Source: Pomacea canaliculata (lineage: Eukaryota > Mollusca > Gastropoda > Architaenioglossa > Ampullariidae). From it: a stretch of DNA of 64,000 bases. The position numbers and the translations under genes were made by a program. Position 1 is the first letter of the stretch. Each line of letters starts with the position of its first letter. The stretch lies in the NCBI RefSeq assembly GCF_003073045.1, contig NC_037597.1:26488158-26552157 (forward strand). Direction: 5' to 3'. This document shows, piece by piece, positions 1 through 11,987 of the stretch. The notes under the pieces are model-generated. The model was not told where the DNA came from, made no database searches, and saw only the letters and a program-made list of their open reading frames with translations.

Positions 1-54
1 CCACAACTATCACATGTGTTGTCACTTGTTTTGTTTATTTTTGTATCTGAGTAG

Positions 55-3000
55 ACCTCCTGAGCATAATTGCCAACTGGGATCAGTACAGTTGATCATT
101 GTTATTGTCATGCAACATGATATTTTAAAAGTATTACAAAACATATTTGAGGAATCTTCCATTTCACTTGTTTTTTGTCCTCCTGGAAAACAAAAGCTGG
201 AGAAATGCATCAAGCAGGGATCACTAAAAGAGTCTTCAAAAACTTTACGCAGTCCAGATTTTTTACAAGTGTTATTTCATCTGCAGGAATTAGCAAGTAA
301 CACTCGACCTTTTATCAAAGCTGCTCACTATCCTACTTATGCTAGAAACCTTTAGCATTTATTTTCTGATTTTTATTTAAGCACCTAATTAAAATATGTG
401 CTCAGGACAACACCCACCAAGCTGGATGTGGGCAAGTTTGGTAGTCTGGTTCACCTACGGGAGCTGCGGCTGCGTGGAGTGTTGGGGTTGGTGTTGCCCA
501 CATTTACCTTCAATGGAAGTTTATCAGAACTAGCACATCTGAAACATCTTCACTCCTTGGTAAGATCATTGTTGATGTTGTTATCAGGGAGGGGGCAAGG
601 GTATACATGAATAAATATTCATTCACATTTGTTTGTGTGTTTATTAAGGGTAGATGGATAGTTGAATTGTTAGAGCACTAGGTTCTGAAGCTGTTCACTT
701 GCCATTTTTAAACCTTTGTTGGCCTAAGTTAGTGAATCATTACCTCATTCCCTTAGAGAGTTGAGAAGGAAAAGGCAGCATGGGAGAGAAACATAGGCAC
801 CACCAAAGCTAGTGCCAAAATAAGTGCTGTCTTTTTCTATTTCACTCTACAGCAGCTGAACAGTTACAGGACTACTCTTCTTGTATATTATAATAAAAAA
901 AAACTATTTTGTGTTTTATCATAAAGTCAACTCTTCTTATGTCTTATTATCATAAAGTTAACTCATCTTATGTCGTATCTTCTGTAGTCTCTGACATCCT
1001 TGCATGCCATGCGGGACAGCGACTTTAATTTCTTAGCTGACATGAAGCATTTGAGGGAGCTTGAATTGGGCAACTGTCTCAACTGGACCTCTCAGGTTGG
1101 TGCATCTAGAAAATCTCAATAATAGTAATAAAAGCCATTAAAGCCAAGGAAACAAAAATTCACCTTTAATTTTCACTTTTGTTTTGTCTGCAACCTTCAT
1201 AAACATGCCAAAGAGAGATTAAAGATTTCCCCTGGGATTATAGCTTTTCTCCAGAAGGATCACAGGCTAGTCATCCTAAAGATAAATAGCTCTGAAGGTT
1301 ACCTGCTGGCAACCAGAATGAGATCTTTCCACAGAACAGTAGATGACGTCAGAGTGATGCCCCATTTGACTAACTTGCAAGAGTTTTGACTATTTTTGTT
1401 GCAGCTACATTGTTTTTTGACATCCATTGTTGGATTGCTGGATCTGTATTTTGTGGTGTTATCTGTGTGGTCTGTTATCATCACTTATCGACACTTTTTG
1501 TTTGCACCTTCTAGACTTCAGTGGGACCTTTTTCACGTTGCAGTTGTTTGCTTGCCATTGGAGTCCACTGTTGTGCCAGCTGCTGTGTTCATCTGTGGCT
1601 TGGGTATTTGCAATGATTCCTTTTCTTGGATTGCTGTGCTGTGGTCCTGTTAGATCTGCACCTTTAAGTTGGTTGCCGCATTATCAGTGTTGGGCATTTG
1701 GAGTATGGTACACTACTGTGAGACAGACTTCAGCAGGCAAAGAAGTCAGAGGCATCAGGGCAAAGATCATGGAAACTGGTCTTGCTTAAAAGTTAGTCAA
1801 CTTGAAGTGCCCAGAACTACAATTCTTAACTCTGCTAAACATGTTTCTCATCGTACAGTGTCATACTGGTTGTAAATCCTTGAGAAAATTATTTAGTATC
1901 TGCAGCAGCCAGTGTCATTCCGTTCAGGACACCCTCACTCCTTCACAATTTGTTTCTTTTTTTGTTAACCTGTTTTTGCTTGTTTGCCCCCATGGGCACA
2001 ACTTTTCATTTCAGGGTATTCTTTTCCAGCAAACTCTTCCCTATCCCACCCTCTCAAAAAATGACACCTCTTCATCTTCACACCATCATTCATGGCAACA
2101 AAACATTGTCTTCATTTGGGTCACTGTCATGACGGTGCATTTGATATGTACCCTTAAAAGGTAGTGCCTGTGTATGTAAAGCACTTTGAGCCCAGCTTTG
2201 GTGCTGGGGAAAGGTACTACGTCAGTACAATGATGATGAGAAGGAGAAAAGAAATAATTCATCCAAAATCCATGTAAAGACAAAGGTATCTTGTGTGAAA
2301 TTTGGGGTAGGGGAGAGAGAACATTTAAACTTGGGGATGTACATTATTGTTGCTTCATTAGGTGTTATATGGTCTTGTACAACAGCCTGTTTTCTCTTCT
2401 CTTTAGACGTACTTGCTTTTAGGGGAATTACGAGAGCTGCGGCACCTTCGACTAGAATGTGGTGGAGAGATACCTGACATAGGTCTGGGCGATGCTTTAT
2501 TATATCTCACGAAGTAAGTTACTCATTGCAAATAGCCTCATCTTTTCAGCCATATCATATTCTGCTAAAAGCTGAATCACCTTTGTACCACACTTTATTT
2601 AAACAAAAAATGAGAAGAATTAACTCTGTGAGTTAAACATTCTCAGGATATTTTTTTAAGAGTGGGGTTTTCTGAGGTTTTCTTCCATGCCTTTCTTATG
2701 GGACAAGCTTTTTGCCTGTGCAGACTTGAGCGCTTGGAGCTGATTCTGTTTGTGATCCCAGCCTCTCTCAACAAAGCTTTGTCAGAACTCACCTGTTTAC
2801 ACACATTGGTCCTGTGGCCTGACACCGGCTGTGGCATCTTGGTAAGCAACAATGTTAAGGAGAACTTGAGCTTAAGCACTCAAAATGTGTGCACAAGCAT
2901 GAAATAACTGCAAGTGGGACAGCAAGTGTAAGAATGTATATGCACACACTAGTTTTCTGATGCATAAGACTGGATAAAATACGTTGTCTATTTGTGTAGA

Positions 3001-3401
3001 AATGACTGATCAGCAATTTTCATAGATCTTTGCATTGTGCATGTTACATTTTGCAGCCAGCAACAGTCAACTCTAACGCCGTAGCTGCTGTCCTCAATGT
3101 CAAGCATCTGCAAGTCTTGGAATGGGGTTTAATGGTCAAGGACTCTTCTGCACACTCCAAGTCACTGCTGCAGCAGACTGAGGACAGCAGTACCATACCA
3201 GTGCTGTGCAATGGCTGCTCCTTGGATCCAGACTTTCAGCACAGCAATGACGCCATCATGAACTTGACTGTAAAGGAGTTTACCGAGCGCTTGTGCGGTG
3301 CTCTCCCTTTGTGTACCAACATCCGCGTCTTTAACACTCAGTTGTTGGTAAAAGGCAAACTTTGTGCATGTGAGTTCACAGAAGACTGCTGCCTGAGGTG
3401 A
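55..3401 (+). CDS. Leucine-rich-repeat protein, C-terminal exons (5' part outside window)
   Basis: Five consecutive exons join in one frame: 406-559, 988-1095, 2407-2513, 2724-2841 and 3057-3401 (TGA). Each internal boundary has an AG acceptor and a GT donor, and the phases fit (0, 0, 2, 0). The product has repeated leucine-rich motifs such as LVHLRELRLRG, MKHLRELELGNC, LRELRHLRLEC and LTCLHTLVLW, each about one repeat per exon, followed by a non-repeat tail of about 70 residues. This is a solenoid scaffold of the kind found in F-box/LRR ubiquitin-ligase receptors, but no F-box is visible because the N-terminus lies outside the window, so I give no gene symbol. A further probable upstream exon runs from 55 to about 296 (LQVLFHLQEL-type sequence), but its obvious donor phase does not match the exon at 406, so that join is unresolved. 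Confidence 0.75.
1096..2406 (+). other. LRR-gene intron with an eroded LINE/SINE-like 3' tail
   Basis: This 1.3-kb intron has no conserved coding sequence. At about 2165-2245 it contains the stretch TGTAAAGCACTTTGAG followed by a GG-rich segment and a short GATGATGAG run. It resembles the conserved 3' tail of L2/CR1-type retroposons and their SINEs; a similar tail recurs at 18985-19062. A palindromic TGACGTCA (CRE-type) occurs at 1344-1351. Nothing else was recognised. Confidence 0.35.
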
Positions 3402-4600
3402 AAAATACAATTAATTTTTTAGTTTGATGGTGTGCTGGACAAGAGGTGGTTCCCCTGTGGCAACACTGCAACAGGATTTAGACTTTCTAGCATGAAGTGT
3501 ACAGCTGAGAAGTTTTTACTGGTTTTCTTATATGGGCAGGAAAGAGACCTGACATTTTATTGAATGTGGCTAGACTCAGGCTTTCTGTGAATGAGGATGA
3601 TATGGCATGCTGGTTATAAGATATGCTGATGAAAAAAAAAAAAAATTTGGAATATTATCAATTTCTTGGAGGACAAGATTCCCAGAACAAGGAAAAATTC
3701 TTTATTCGTGTGCTTTGTTCTTATATGTTCTTATATAATATATTTTAAATGGAGGGTCACTTCATTGGAATGATGTCTGAACAATCTTTTTGACTTAAAA
3801 AGGCAGCTGAAAAAGCATTTATTGAGTAGGGTAGTGATGGCACTTGCGACAGTGCAAGTGCATACTTATCAGTAAATTTGAATATATTATTAATACAGTA
3901 AAAGTAAAAGTGACTGTCAATGTGTTCTCCATTAGTGCTGAGTTCAACTCAGTTTTGTGAAAGGTTGAAGCCCTGCTCAGCTTCCCTGTGTAAACAGCAG
4001 GCATACACAGTCTTTGTCTGTGCATACCTACTTGTGTTGGCTGTACTTTGTATGGGGTAGTTGACTAAAATTTAATCAAACATAATTTCTTTTGACCTTT
4101 TGACCATTGGTCATGTTTCTTATACTTCAGACTTATCTTGGACAACCAGTGAAAGGACTGTTAAGTTTTAGTGAATCATTAGAAATGATAATTCAAATAT
4201 CATAAAAAGATGTTTAAGATCTGTGCTTAAGATGCATGCTTGCATTCCATTTAACCAGCAGAGCTTCCATTAGTAATACAGTAAGAATTTTGGACAGAGA
4301 GGAGTTCACATGCCTAAAAGGCAATAATGTAATTATGAATAATTTTTAATAACTTCTTTTGATAATTGATTTTATTAATTTTTAGTGAGATGCATAAAAA
4401 TGCAGCCATGCTGCATAAGCAGTTATTATCATTAATCTTGCAGTTACACCCAGATTGCCAAGACACCTTTTCTAAATCTTTAAAGCTTTTTGTAACTTTT
4501 CAAATGAAAAATTTCTCAGTTCAGATGTACATTCTACATAGAAACTATTACTAGCAGCAGAGGAAAGTAAGTAATTTGATTTCTGAGAATTTCTGTACTT
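3402..4600. other. Intergenic, no gene recognised
   Basis: This is AT-rich sequence after the LRR-gene stop codon, presumably its 3' UTR followed by spacer. No conserved reading frame, RNA gene or clear repeat was recognised. Short open frames here lack family resemblance. Confidence 0.4.
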
Positions 4601-5076
4601 CAGGAGTGGGCAAAGTATGGCCCGTGAGCTGGATCTAGCCCGTGGAGTCTTTTTGGCCAAAATGCATAGTGAACTTCTTTTAATAACTTTCCTTTTTTAT
4701 TTAACTTATGTTCATTTGATTGAAGGTTAATTTATCAAATATGACTTAGCCTGAGGAATCTTCAGTCCATAACATTCTAACAGAAAAAGTACAAAAACAA
4801 TGTGTCTGACAAGTTTTATGGAACTGTGAGAGAGTATTGGTGAAAGCTGCCTTCAGAGGAAAGACAGTTTAACTTTTTATTGTGAGCGAATTTAAACAGC
4901 TTTATTTTTCACATTAAATTCAGTTAGTGGACATCATTATGTATGCATTACCATCCCATTTTCACTAGATTCGTTGTGTAGTTGCAACAAGAGTTTTTGG
5001 TATGTTGCTGACCATGCTGCATAGTTTAGAATTTTGAGACCAGCCCACAAAAAAAAAAAACCTTTGCCCACCCCTG
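4601..5076. mobile_element. hAT-type MITE
   Basis: The left end reads CAGGAGTGGGCAAAG and the right end CTTTGCCCACCCCTG, imperfect inverted repeats of about 15 bp. Just inside the left end is a GGCCCGTGAGC-type segment. These are the familiar ends of small non-autonomous hAT elements (CAGGGGTGGGCAAA). The element is about 476 bp and has no transposase frame. The flanking 8-bp sequences are not a clean duplication, so the copy looks old. Confidence 0.7.
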
Positions 5077-5491
5077 TTCTGCTTCCAGCATTTCTGCTTC
5101 TTAAAGCAGGAATAGCTGCTAATTATGTTTCCTGCGCAAACTTGTATTGGTATCATTTCACTTAAGTTCAAAGGAAGAGTTTTTTGGAAACATACGTTTT
5201 GACAACAACTAAAATTCCATTGATGATTTATATCATCATATGCAAAATATTTATATCCAATTTTTCTTTTTATCTTCAAATTTTTATCAGATTAAAATTA
5301 TCATACATTGGAAAATCTTTCAAAGGTAGTCACTTTAATGTTGTACAAGCTTTTTCTACAAGAAGTTTTAAATGGGTGTTAGTAAAACCAGCGTTTCCCT
5401 CAAAATACTAGAAAAACAAGAAAAACTTTGTAAGATATACATGCATTACAAGGCAGGAGTTGTAGTTCTGCAGTTTATAGCTAAATCACTT

Positions 5492-8400
5492 TCATAACTT
5501 TTCTTCCATGTGTTGGTCTGGATCAAGTCCATAGTGCAAGAATCCATCTTTGATCCATGCCCAGGCCATGCGCTCTGTGGTGAACTTTGCAGCTACCTCC
5601 CCTCCTTCCCTGATAACCACTACTCCTCCTGAACCTTGAACTCTCTTGGTCATGTGATCCAGTGCCATTTGGGATGCTTCCTCTGCGTGCATTCCTGTCA
5701 CCAGTCACAAACATGGTCAAGTCATTTAGATAGCCTAATAGAACAATGGCATCTGAAACCAAAGCCACACACACACGCGCGCACTAGTCAGCTTATATAA
5801 CCTGTAAATGTAAAGTGATGCAGCATATTTTCCTGAGTCAACCCAGCTGTGGAATAGATACCTGACTACGAGTGTTTTGGTATGAGCAAGGAAGAGGAGA
5901 CTGTACCATCCATACAAAAGTTGGCCCCAAGAAGAGTGAGGTCTGCATCACTTCACTCCCCTATGACCATATGGTCAAAGGACTGCCCTTATATTTTAAA
6001 TAGCAGGAAAGATAGGATAACCAAAACAAGGATAGTTTGATAGCTTTAGTTCAGAAATGTAGTTACTGAAGAGCACATATTCTGTGTCCAATGTCCACGT
6101 CCTCTAATTCTTGTTACTTGAAGAGCAGTGCAGGAGCATGTGTTTGTGAGAGATTTTTATAATGTTTAACCTTCTGTTAAATCTGGATGTCTCAAAATGT
6201 CTACATGGTAGGACTTTGTATTGAATAAGAGTTACATAATTGCTGAAAAGCAGCCACCTGAAGTACAACAGTTTCTTGAGAGTGGATCACATATGCATTT
6301 CACATAAACAGAAACTACAATGACTTTTTACATACTAGCCTGCAGCCAAACCCTTAAAGCTTGTACCTGTACTACGGTTAAGCTATGATAGTATATTGAG
6401 TATACTATTGCCCATAATCTTGATGCTTGCCTGCATTCATGAGACTAATGATGTGGTGAGCTAAACATGTTCGGATGATGGCTTCTCCATGACCTGTGCT
6501 GGACACAGCACCCACCTGGCTGTCTGCATAACCACCTGCTCCTGTTGACCATATAATACATAGCAAAAAACAATATCAAACTTTTCCACAGCTTTGTAAG
6601 AAAAATGTAATCTAGGCTTTTCCTTCTAAGCTATTGTCCAAGTTCTGAAGAATACACCAAAACAAGAAAAAATAATATTGATGCCTGATGTGATTGACAA
6701 TTAGCTCTTATTAGCCTTACATCAGTTTAGATATTGAATATTCTATAAAAGGGGACATAAGGTGTAAAATCTATGAGAATTTCAGCCAAGCTTGCATCAT
6801 TGGGTAGCCAAAGATCAGGGTTAGGGGACATAACCCATGGGTCAAGGTCTATCAGGACATACATGTACTAGAACTCAAATGGCGTGCCATTTTTCTTCTT
6901 TGTTCTATCATAACATATTTTGCATGATTTGCAAAGCAACACGTTACCTATTATGGGTGAATCGCCCACTCTGCCTGGTCGTTTGGCAGTGATACCACCT
7001 GTTGAGGTAGCAAAGGCTGTATTGCCTGCACTGTCCAGGGCTACGGCACCAACTGTGTCGCAGCCACTGTTTATATCTCTGAATCACACAAGTGTACAAA
7101 TACATTTGCATTCACATGAAAAATATAATTTGTAAATGATAACTGGCTTCATGCTGCTCATCTACTGAAAAATTATGCTTTTACATCAACATGGAGTGAC
7201 AGATGACAGTCATCGCATGTGGGGGCCAGGTGTGTTAAGCACTGCTTTAATATATGGATATGAATTGTAATGAAATCTTGGGTTTTCTGTCCCAGCTGAT
7301 TTACTCCACAATTTATTGAATATCTTTTGCTTCCTCTTTTATTGGGACTTTTGAAACCTTTACTATTCACTAATTGGCCTCCTAGCGGCCGGTGGCGCAA
7401 CGGTTAGTGCTGTTAGCGCCTGTCACCAATACAGTGAAGGTTGGCTGCCCTGGGTTCATTTCTCGTCTCGGGCACGCTGTTCTTTCTCTGCACGTGGCAT
7501 CTGTTTACAGGGCTGGCTGCTCTCCGCCAAGGACGGTCCCAAGCCGGCCGAAAAGGAGGAGGGTTGGGCGTGGGGCCAGCACACCGTAAAAAAAAACAAA
7601 TCCTTGCTACTAAAACATCGACAAACAGTAAACTGTCGTCGATGGCCTATGCACCTGGAGGTGCGAAGGGCAAAAAAAAAAAAAAAAAATTGGCCTCCTC
7701 ATACACAGTGATATAGCCTTAGCTGTTGGCTTGGCCTAAAACACCAATTCCTATCACCATCACCACCTCCCTATAACAGAAAGTACTGTTTTTAAAAATA
7801 AACACCTATTCAAACTTTTTTTCCTTTTTTGTGCATATAACACTACTAAAGATACTGAATAAATACCTATTAGAAAAGAGGTCCATGATTGTGTCATGAT
7901 ACTGCATGTACCGCTCCCACTCTTTTCTGGCTGTCTTTGTCACCAGCACGTCAGTAGCAACAGTGGGTATGCCCTGTTCAGCTGCAAACTGATTGGCACC
8001 CTTACCAACCAATAACACATGCTCTGTCTGGGGGAAAAAAAATGACAAAATTTGCTGATTGGTTTTACTGTATGTCAATTTAAACATTATAGTTTTTGTG
8101 AGAATGAAAGGTCTTTATTGGGGCATCAAATTGTCATGGACATCACTAGGAATTTCTCCCATGTTCATTTCCCCATCCCCAGTGCTAGAGCTCATTACGG
8201 ATGTAATATTATTATATTACTGATTATATAAGATGTCTGCACTTAATATGCATTTTGGGTACAGTCAGACACCACCCAACAACTCTGCTCGATCTGTAAC
8301 ATGGTCTGTGATAGTTAAATTTAACCTCAACTGCTTCAGAAAATTGTTGAAATTATCTTTGCTTTAGATAAAGAGCCACTGGCCTTCTCCATGACCCGAA

Positions 8401-8973
8401 GAGCCAACTGCACAGGGTGTTGAATGTTCTGGACACATGCCACCCCCTGCCTTGAGTGTCTGTCCATCCATTACCACAGCATCCATCTCCACCTCTCCCG
8501 CAGAGTTCAGCACAGACCCTATGCCTATATTATGTAACAGCAAGCAAAGCTACAATTTTCTTGATCAAAAAGTCTGTGCAAGTACATTTATGGTTAGACT
8601 AACAGGTGGCATGACAAATATGAAATACAAGATCCTTTAAATTGAGAATGGAACAAATAATTATTTGAGTAATGTTTGTAACTGTACTTCTGAAGACAGC
8701 CAGCTCTGAATTACTATAAACTATGATTATACTTGTGAAGCTGCATGTGCAAAAACAGAATAATGCCTTCTTACCTGCATCAAAAACTGGATTATCCTCC
8801 ATAAGAGACACTGCAGCAACAACAGCATCAACAGCTGTTCCTCCTTGCTGTAAAATTCTGAAGCCTTCTTTCACCGCCAGTTTGACTCCAGTCACACTGG
8901 CTTCAGCCACAGTGTCAGGAATGGCCCAAGCACCCCCATGCACTGCTATCACTGGATGTTGAGTGCTGTTCAT
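5492..8973 (-). CDS. ASRGL1: Isoaspartyl peptidase/L-asparaginase (ASRGL1-like), six coding exons, one frame disruption
   Basis: This is a Ntn-hydrolase that hydrolyses L-asparagine and isoaspartyl dipeptides in the cytosol and activates itself by cleavage before a catalytic threonine. Minus-strand exons: 8973-8775, 8524-8380, 8023-7867, 7078-6948, 6541-6431, 5694-5492. The N-terminus reads [13 protein letters not shown], the fold's signature; the catalytic region reads [13 protein letters not shown] (Thr at the new N-terminus of the beta chain), followed by ATSTGG, GRVGDSP and [11 protein letters not shown]. The start is the ATG at 8973; an upstream GTG in frame is not used. Discounting one extra G in exon 2 (C run at 8443-8447 on the plus strand), the exons total 945 nt, or 314 residues, close to the 308 of human ASRGL1. 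The intron after 6431 begins with GC. The exon 2 donor (A|gtggct) is weak and chosen by alignment and phase. Confidence 0.9.
6429..6431 (-). other. Non-canonical GC splice donor in ASRGL1
   Basis: The minus strand reads GCAG|gcaagc at the end of exon 5, and the next exon begins after tgacag at 5694. Joining them gives MNAGMHAEE in frame, as the family alignment requires. No GT in the vicinity restores the frame. The donor matches the known GC-AG consensus (AG|GCAAGT) in all but the last base. Confidence 0.75.
7372..7699 (+). mobile_element. tRNA-derived SINE with 12-bp target-site duplication
   Basis: The body at 7384-7687 begins with a tRNA-like promoter: an A-box-like segment (GGTGGCGCAACGGTTAGTG) and a B-box-like GGTTCATTTC about 50 bases further on. 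It ends in a run of about 19 A. It is flanked by the perfect direct repeat AATTGGCCTCCT at 7372-7383 and 7688-7699, which is the target-site duplication. It lies in an ASRGL1 intron, in the opposite orientation to the gene. Related copies are at 12233-12278 and 23505-23653. Confidence 0.9.
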
Positions 8974-11900
8974 ACTAGGTTTTTTTTGCACCTTCCAGTA
9001 CTAGTGATTCCAACTCTTACAGCTTCTGCACGGCCCACTGTAGCTACTCCTCTTTCTATCAACCAGTCTTTTCTCCAATTGTTAGTTGACAAATCCTTTT
9101 GTTAACTGCTGTATACATTAGTCAGTTTAAACACTGAAAGACAAAGCTTAAAATGGTCAAAAACAAAGTCTTCAGTACAAGATAATATATCCACGTTGTT
9201 CTCAGTGACTGTCATGGCCATGCTTGTAATAAAATCTGCTTTTTCTATGCATCTTATGCTAGATTTCCTTGCTTACCAAAAAATCTAGAATACTAAGAAA
9301 TCCATTTGATTCAGTGTAGCACTGTTGGATGTGTTGTCAAAATTAAACGTGAAATATTTCATTCTTCTTTTAAAAGTTTTGTATTTTCTCAGGAAGTTGG
9401 AAAGTGATTTGCTAGGCATTGAAATGTTGGAGTGTTTACTTCTGCACCCCAGAAATGAATGTTAATTCCACCAACCCTTGGTTAACTATTTTGAAAAATA
9501 TGACTTGACACCTTGACCCCGGCCATGGAAATTCATTTTTTTTTTTAAATTCAAAAATTTATATCAGGTTATTCGGCGGTTCTTTGCCGATGAATGCCAC
9601 CAAACTAGATTCATTGCTTCTTATGCATACAGAAGAAAGAATCAGCATTGTTTACTAATATAGACGTAGCATTGACATGCAGGTCAGGGCATTTACATCT
9701 CTACAGACCTTCCCTACAGTTCATAAAAATATCAGCATTTCTGCCATTCACAAAATTCAATTTCAGTTCCTTAAGCTAGTTTGACCATGTCATTATCTAC
9801 TGATATCTATCAAGTTTGCAGTATTACAGATTTTTTACCAAAAGTTAATATATCCTTACTTGAGAGTGGCATTGAATGGAGAAAATTTTCAACAGGTACA
9901 GTAAACGAAAGTGTCATTCCTCCTGATGGTATGCATGCACTTTTATATCTTAGTGCGGACTTTGCTCTTTAAAGTGCATGGTCATACTTTAACACTACTG
10001 TCCACATTAATATTAATCTGCCCTACTATCAATGAAAGCAGCCTGTGACTATGATTGTTACAAGCACATTTATCTCAAAGAGTTCATGAGGACTGGTCCA
10101 GTGACACCATTCCCTAAACTTCTTGTTCCTAATCCCCAGTGGACTGGCAGGTTACATAGGGAATCTGCAGGCAGAGTTATTCACTACACTGCTGAAGATA
10201 TATTAGACACTCAAGCCCACATGGTAGCTGTGCTTAAGACTCTTTTCTGAGTTATGTGGGCCTAGACTATTAATTTATTAGTAATTTACTAAAAACTTTG
10301 GCAAACTTAGCGTATGTGATGAGATGTCTCTTGATATCACTTTTTTGAGTAATATGCATGGACAACCAAAATGATAAAGTTTGCAATTCATTAAATGCCT
10401 AGTTCTTACAGATTAAGAAAAGGTTAGAGTTTCGACTCTGCAAGCCATCAGTAGTTTTGTAAGTTATTAACTGCAATAGTGTTCTGCAAGCTAAGACAGT
10501 TTGTAACTCACCACTTGATATCTTAAAAGCCAAACTCTCTGTAACATCAGTGTCACAGACGCCTGCTCTCACCAGAGCAACACACACATGACGTCTATAC
10601 GCATTCTTTCAACACACTAAACAATGATTGCCTGAGGCTGTCCAAATCATGTTATTAAGTTGCTCAGGACTACAGAATAGAACCACAGATAAGTATATTC
10701 ACACAAAAATGTCTCAACCCACTGTTCCTTAGGGAAGATAGTGAAAACCATCTCAGATAAGTAAACGTACATGTAATGCATAATGCGATAGCTCGGTACT
10801 CTCTTAAGTTGCCTGTAACCATACTCACATAGGGCTGTCGCCCTTCGCCTCAGAATACAGTTTGAATACATAGCAAGAGATTTTTCACAGTATGGCTCCA
10901 AGATACAGTGAGTGCTTCAGATTTACTTGAAGAGGTTGGTCATGCACTCGTGTCTGGTTTATTTCAAAATATACAAGACCTCTGAACTTACATTTTCTAA
11001 TTCCTGACACTATGTGCTATGATGCTTATTTGATTTTATCGAGACATCCAACATTATGGATTACACAAAACAATTATAAATTTTGTATCTAATGGTAAAG
11101 ATGGAGGCTGTGATTTTTCTATTTCATCAATATAAAGTCTGAAAGCCAGCTTCAATAAACCAATGATGGCAAAACTAACATAAATCTTAACAAGCTCTTG
11201 GCCACAAGATAAAAGTTTCAGTCAAGTTCATTCAGTACACTGCCAAAAGAAAGTGTACTATATGTTAATTAAAAAAAGTAAAAGAAAGGTAAGTCTTGCA
11301 AGTTAGGAACAATCAGTACAAAGCCCACCATTTCTCATTAAGTGCACAGCTTAGAAAAGTAGGTACTAAATAAATCCTTACAATATAAACAATGAAATAT
11401 TTATTTCATATAAAATCTAAATGTAAGGTCGTAAACTGCATAAGCCATTCATACATGGACTGTTCTGTTGTATGCTTTGTGTATTGAGTACACCTTTTAA
11501 TAGTGTTCGCTTAAAGTCTTCTTTTCCTACATTGTTCATTTTGGGATTATTCAGCATCATGAACAAGTATCTTGCCATACCCTCTCTTTATTCTCATAGC
11601 TCCATATTTAGCGTAAGCGCTCAATAAAAATATGGAATATTCAAACTCAGAATTTTTTTGTTTGGTTAAGATGACCAGAAAATGGACCTGCTCATATGTC
11701 CCGCTTTCTGGCTTTCTGGCCATCAATGTTCCTTCGGAAAACGTGATTCGGCGTCTTTGACGGTTAGAATACGTGTCCGCTTTTTTTGTTTGGTCCTTTC
11801 AAGCACCAGATTGCAACAACTGTATGGACCGAAATTTTATAGAATAAACTTGAAAGAAGTAATTACTTGGCTTGGGGAACAGGATACAACAAGGACGATT

Positions 11901-11986
11901 TGGCTCAATGTCATTTGTCGTTTCACACACACTGACACAAGTAGTTAGAGGAGCAGTACCAAAGTCTTCGTGAAGTAGTCCACACT
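8974..11986. other. Spacer between ASRGL1 and the mitoregulin-like gene
   Basis: No conserved gene was recognised in this 3-kb stretch. A possible untranslated or unknown exon on the minus strand at about 10562-10510 has an acceptor-like GAGAGCAG before it and a strong donor (AAGTG|gtgagt), but it has no family resemblance. An AATAAA on the minus strand (11592-11587), about 400 bases past the mitoregulin-like stop, is a plausible polyadenylation signal for that gene. Confidence 0.35.
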
Positions 11987-11987
11987 C

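Noticed and set aside
1396-1789. Overlapping plus-strand frames rich in Cys/Trp/Leu
   Set aside because: They lie within an LRR-gene intron, the neighbouring exons join without them, and the bias reflects GT-rich sequence.
7384-7460. tRNA gene
   Set aside because: The A- and B-box-like motifs belong to the head of a SINE with an A-rich tail and target duplication. No complete cloverleaf is evident.
10032-10250. 72-codon plus-strand frame with balanced composition
   Set aside because: It has an ATG but no recognisable domain, homologue or regulatory context. A chance frame is the simpler explanation.
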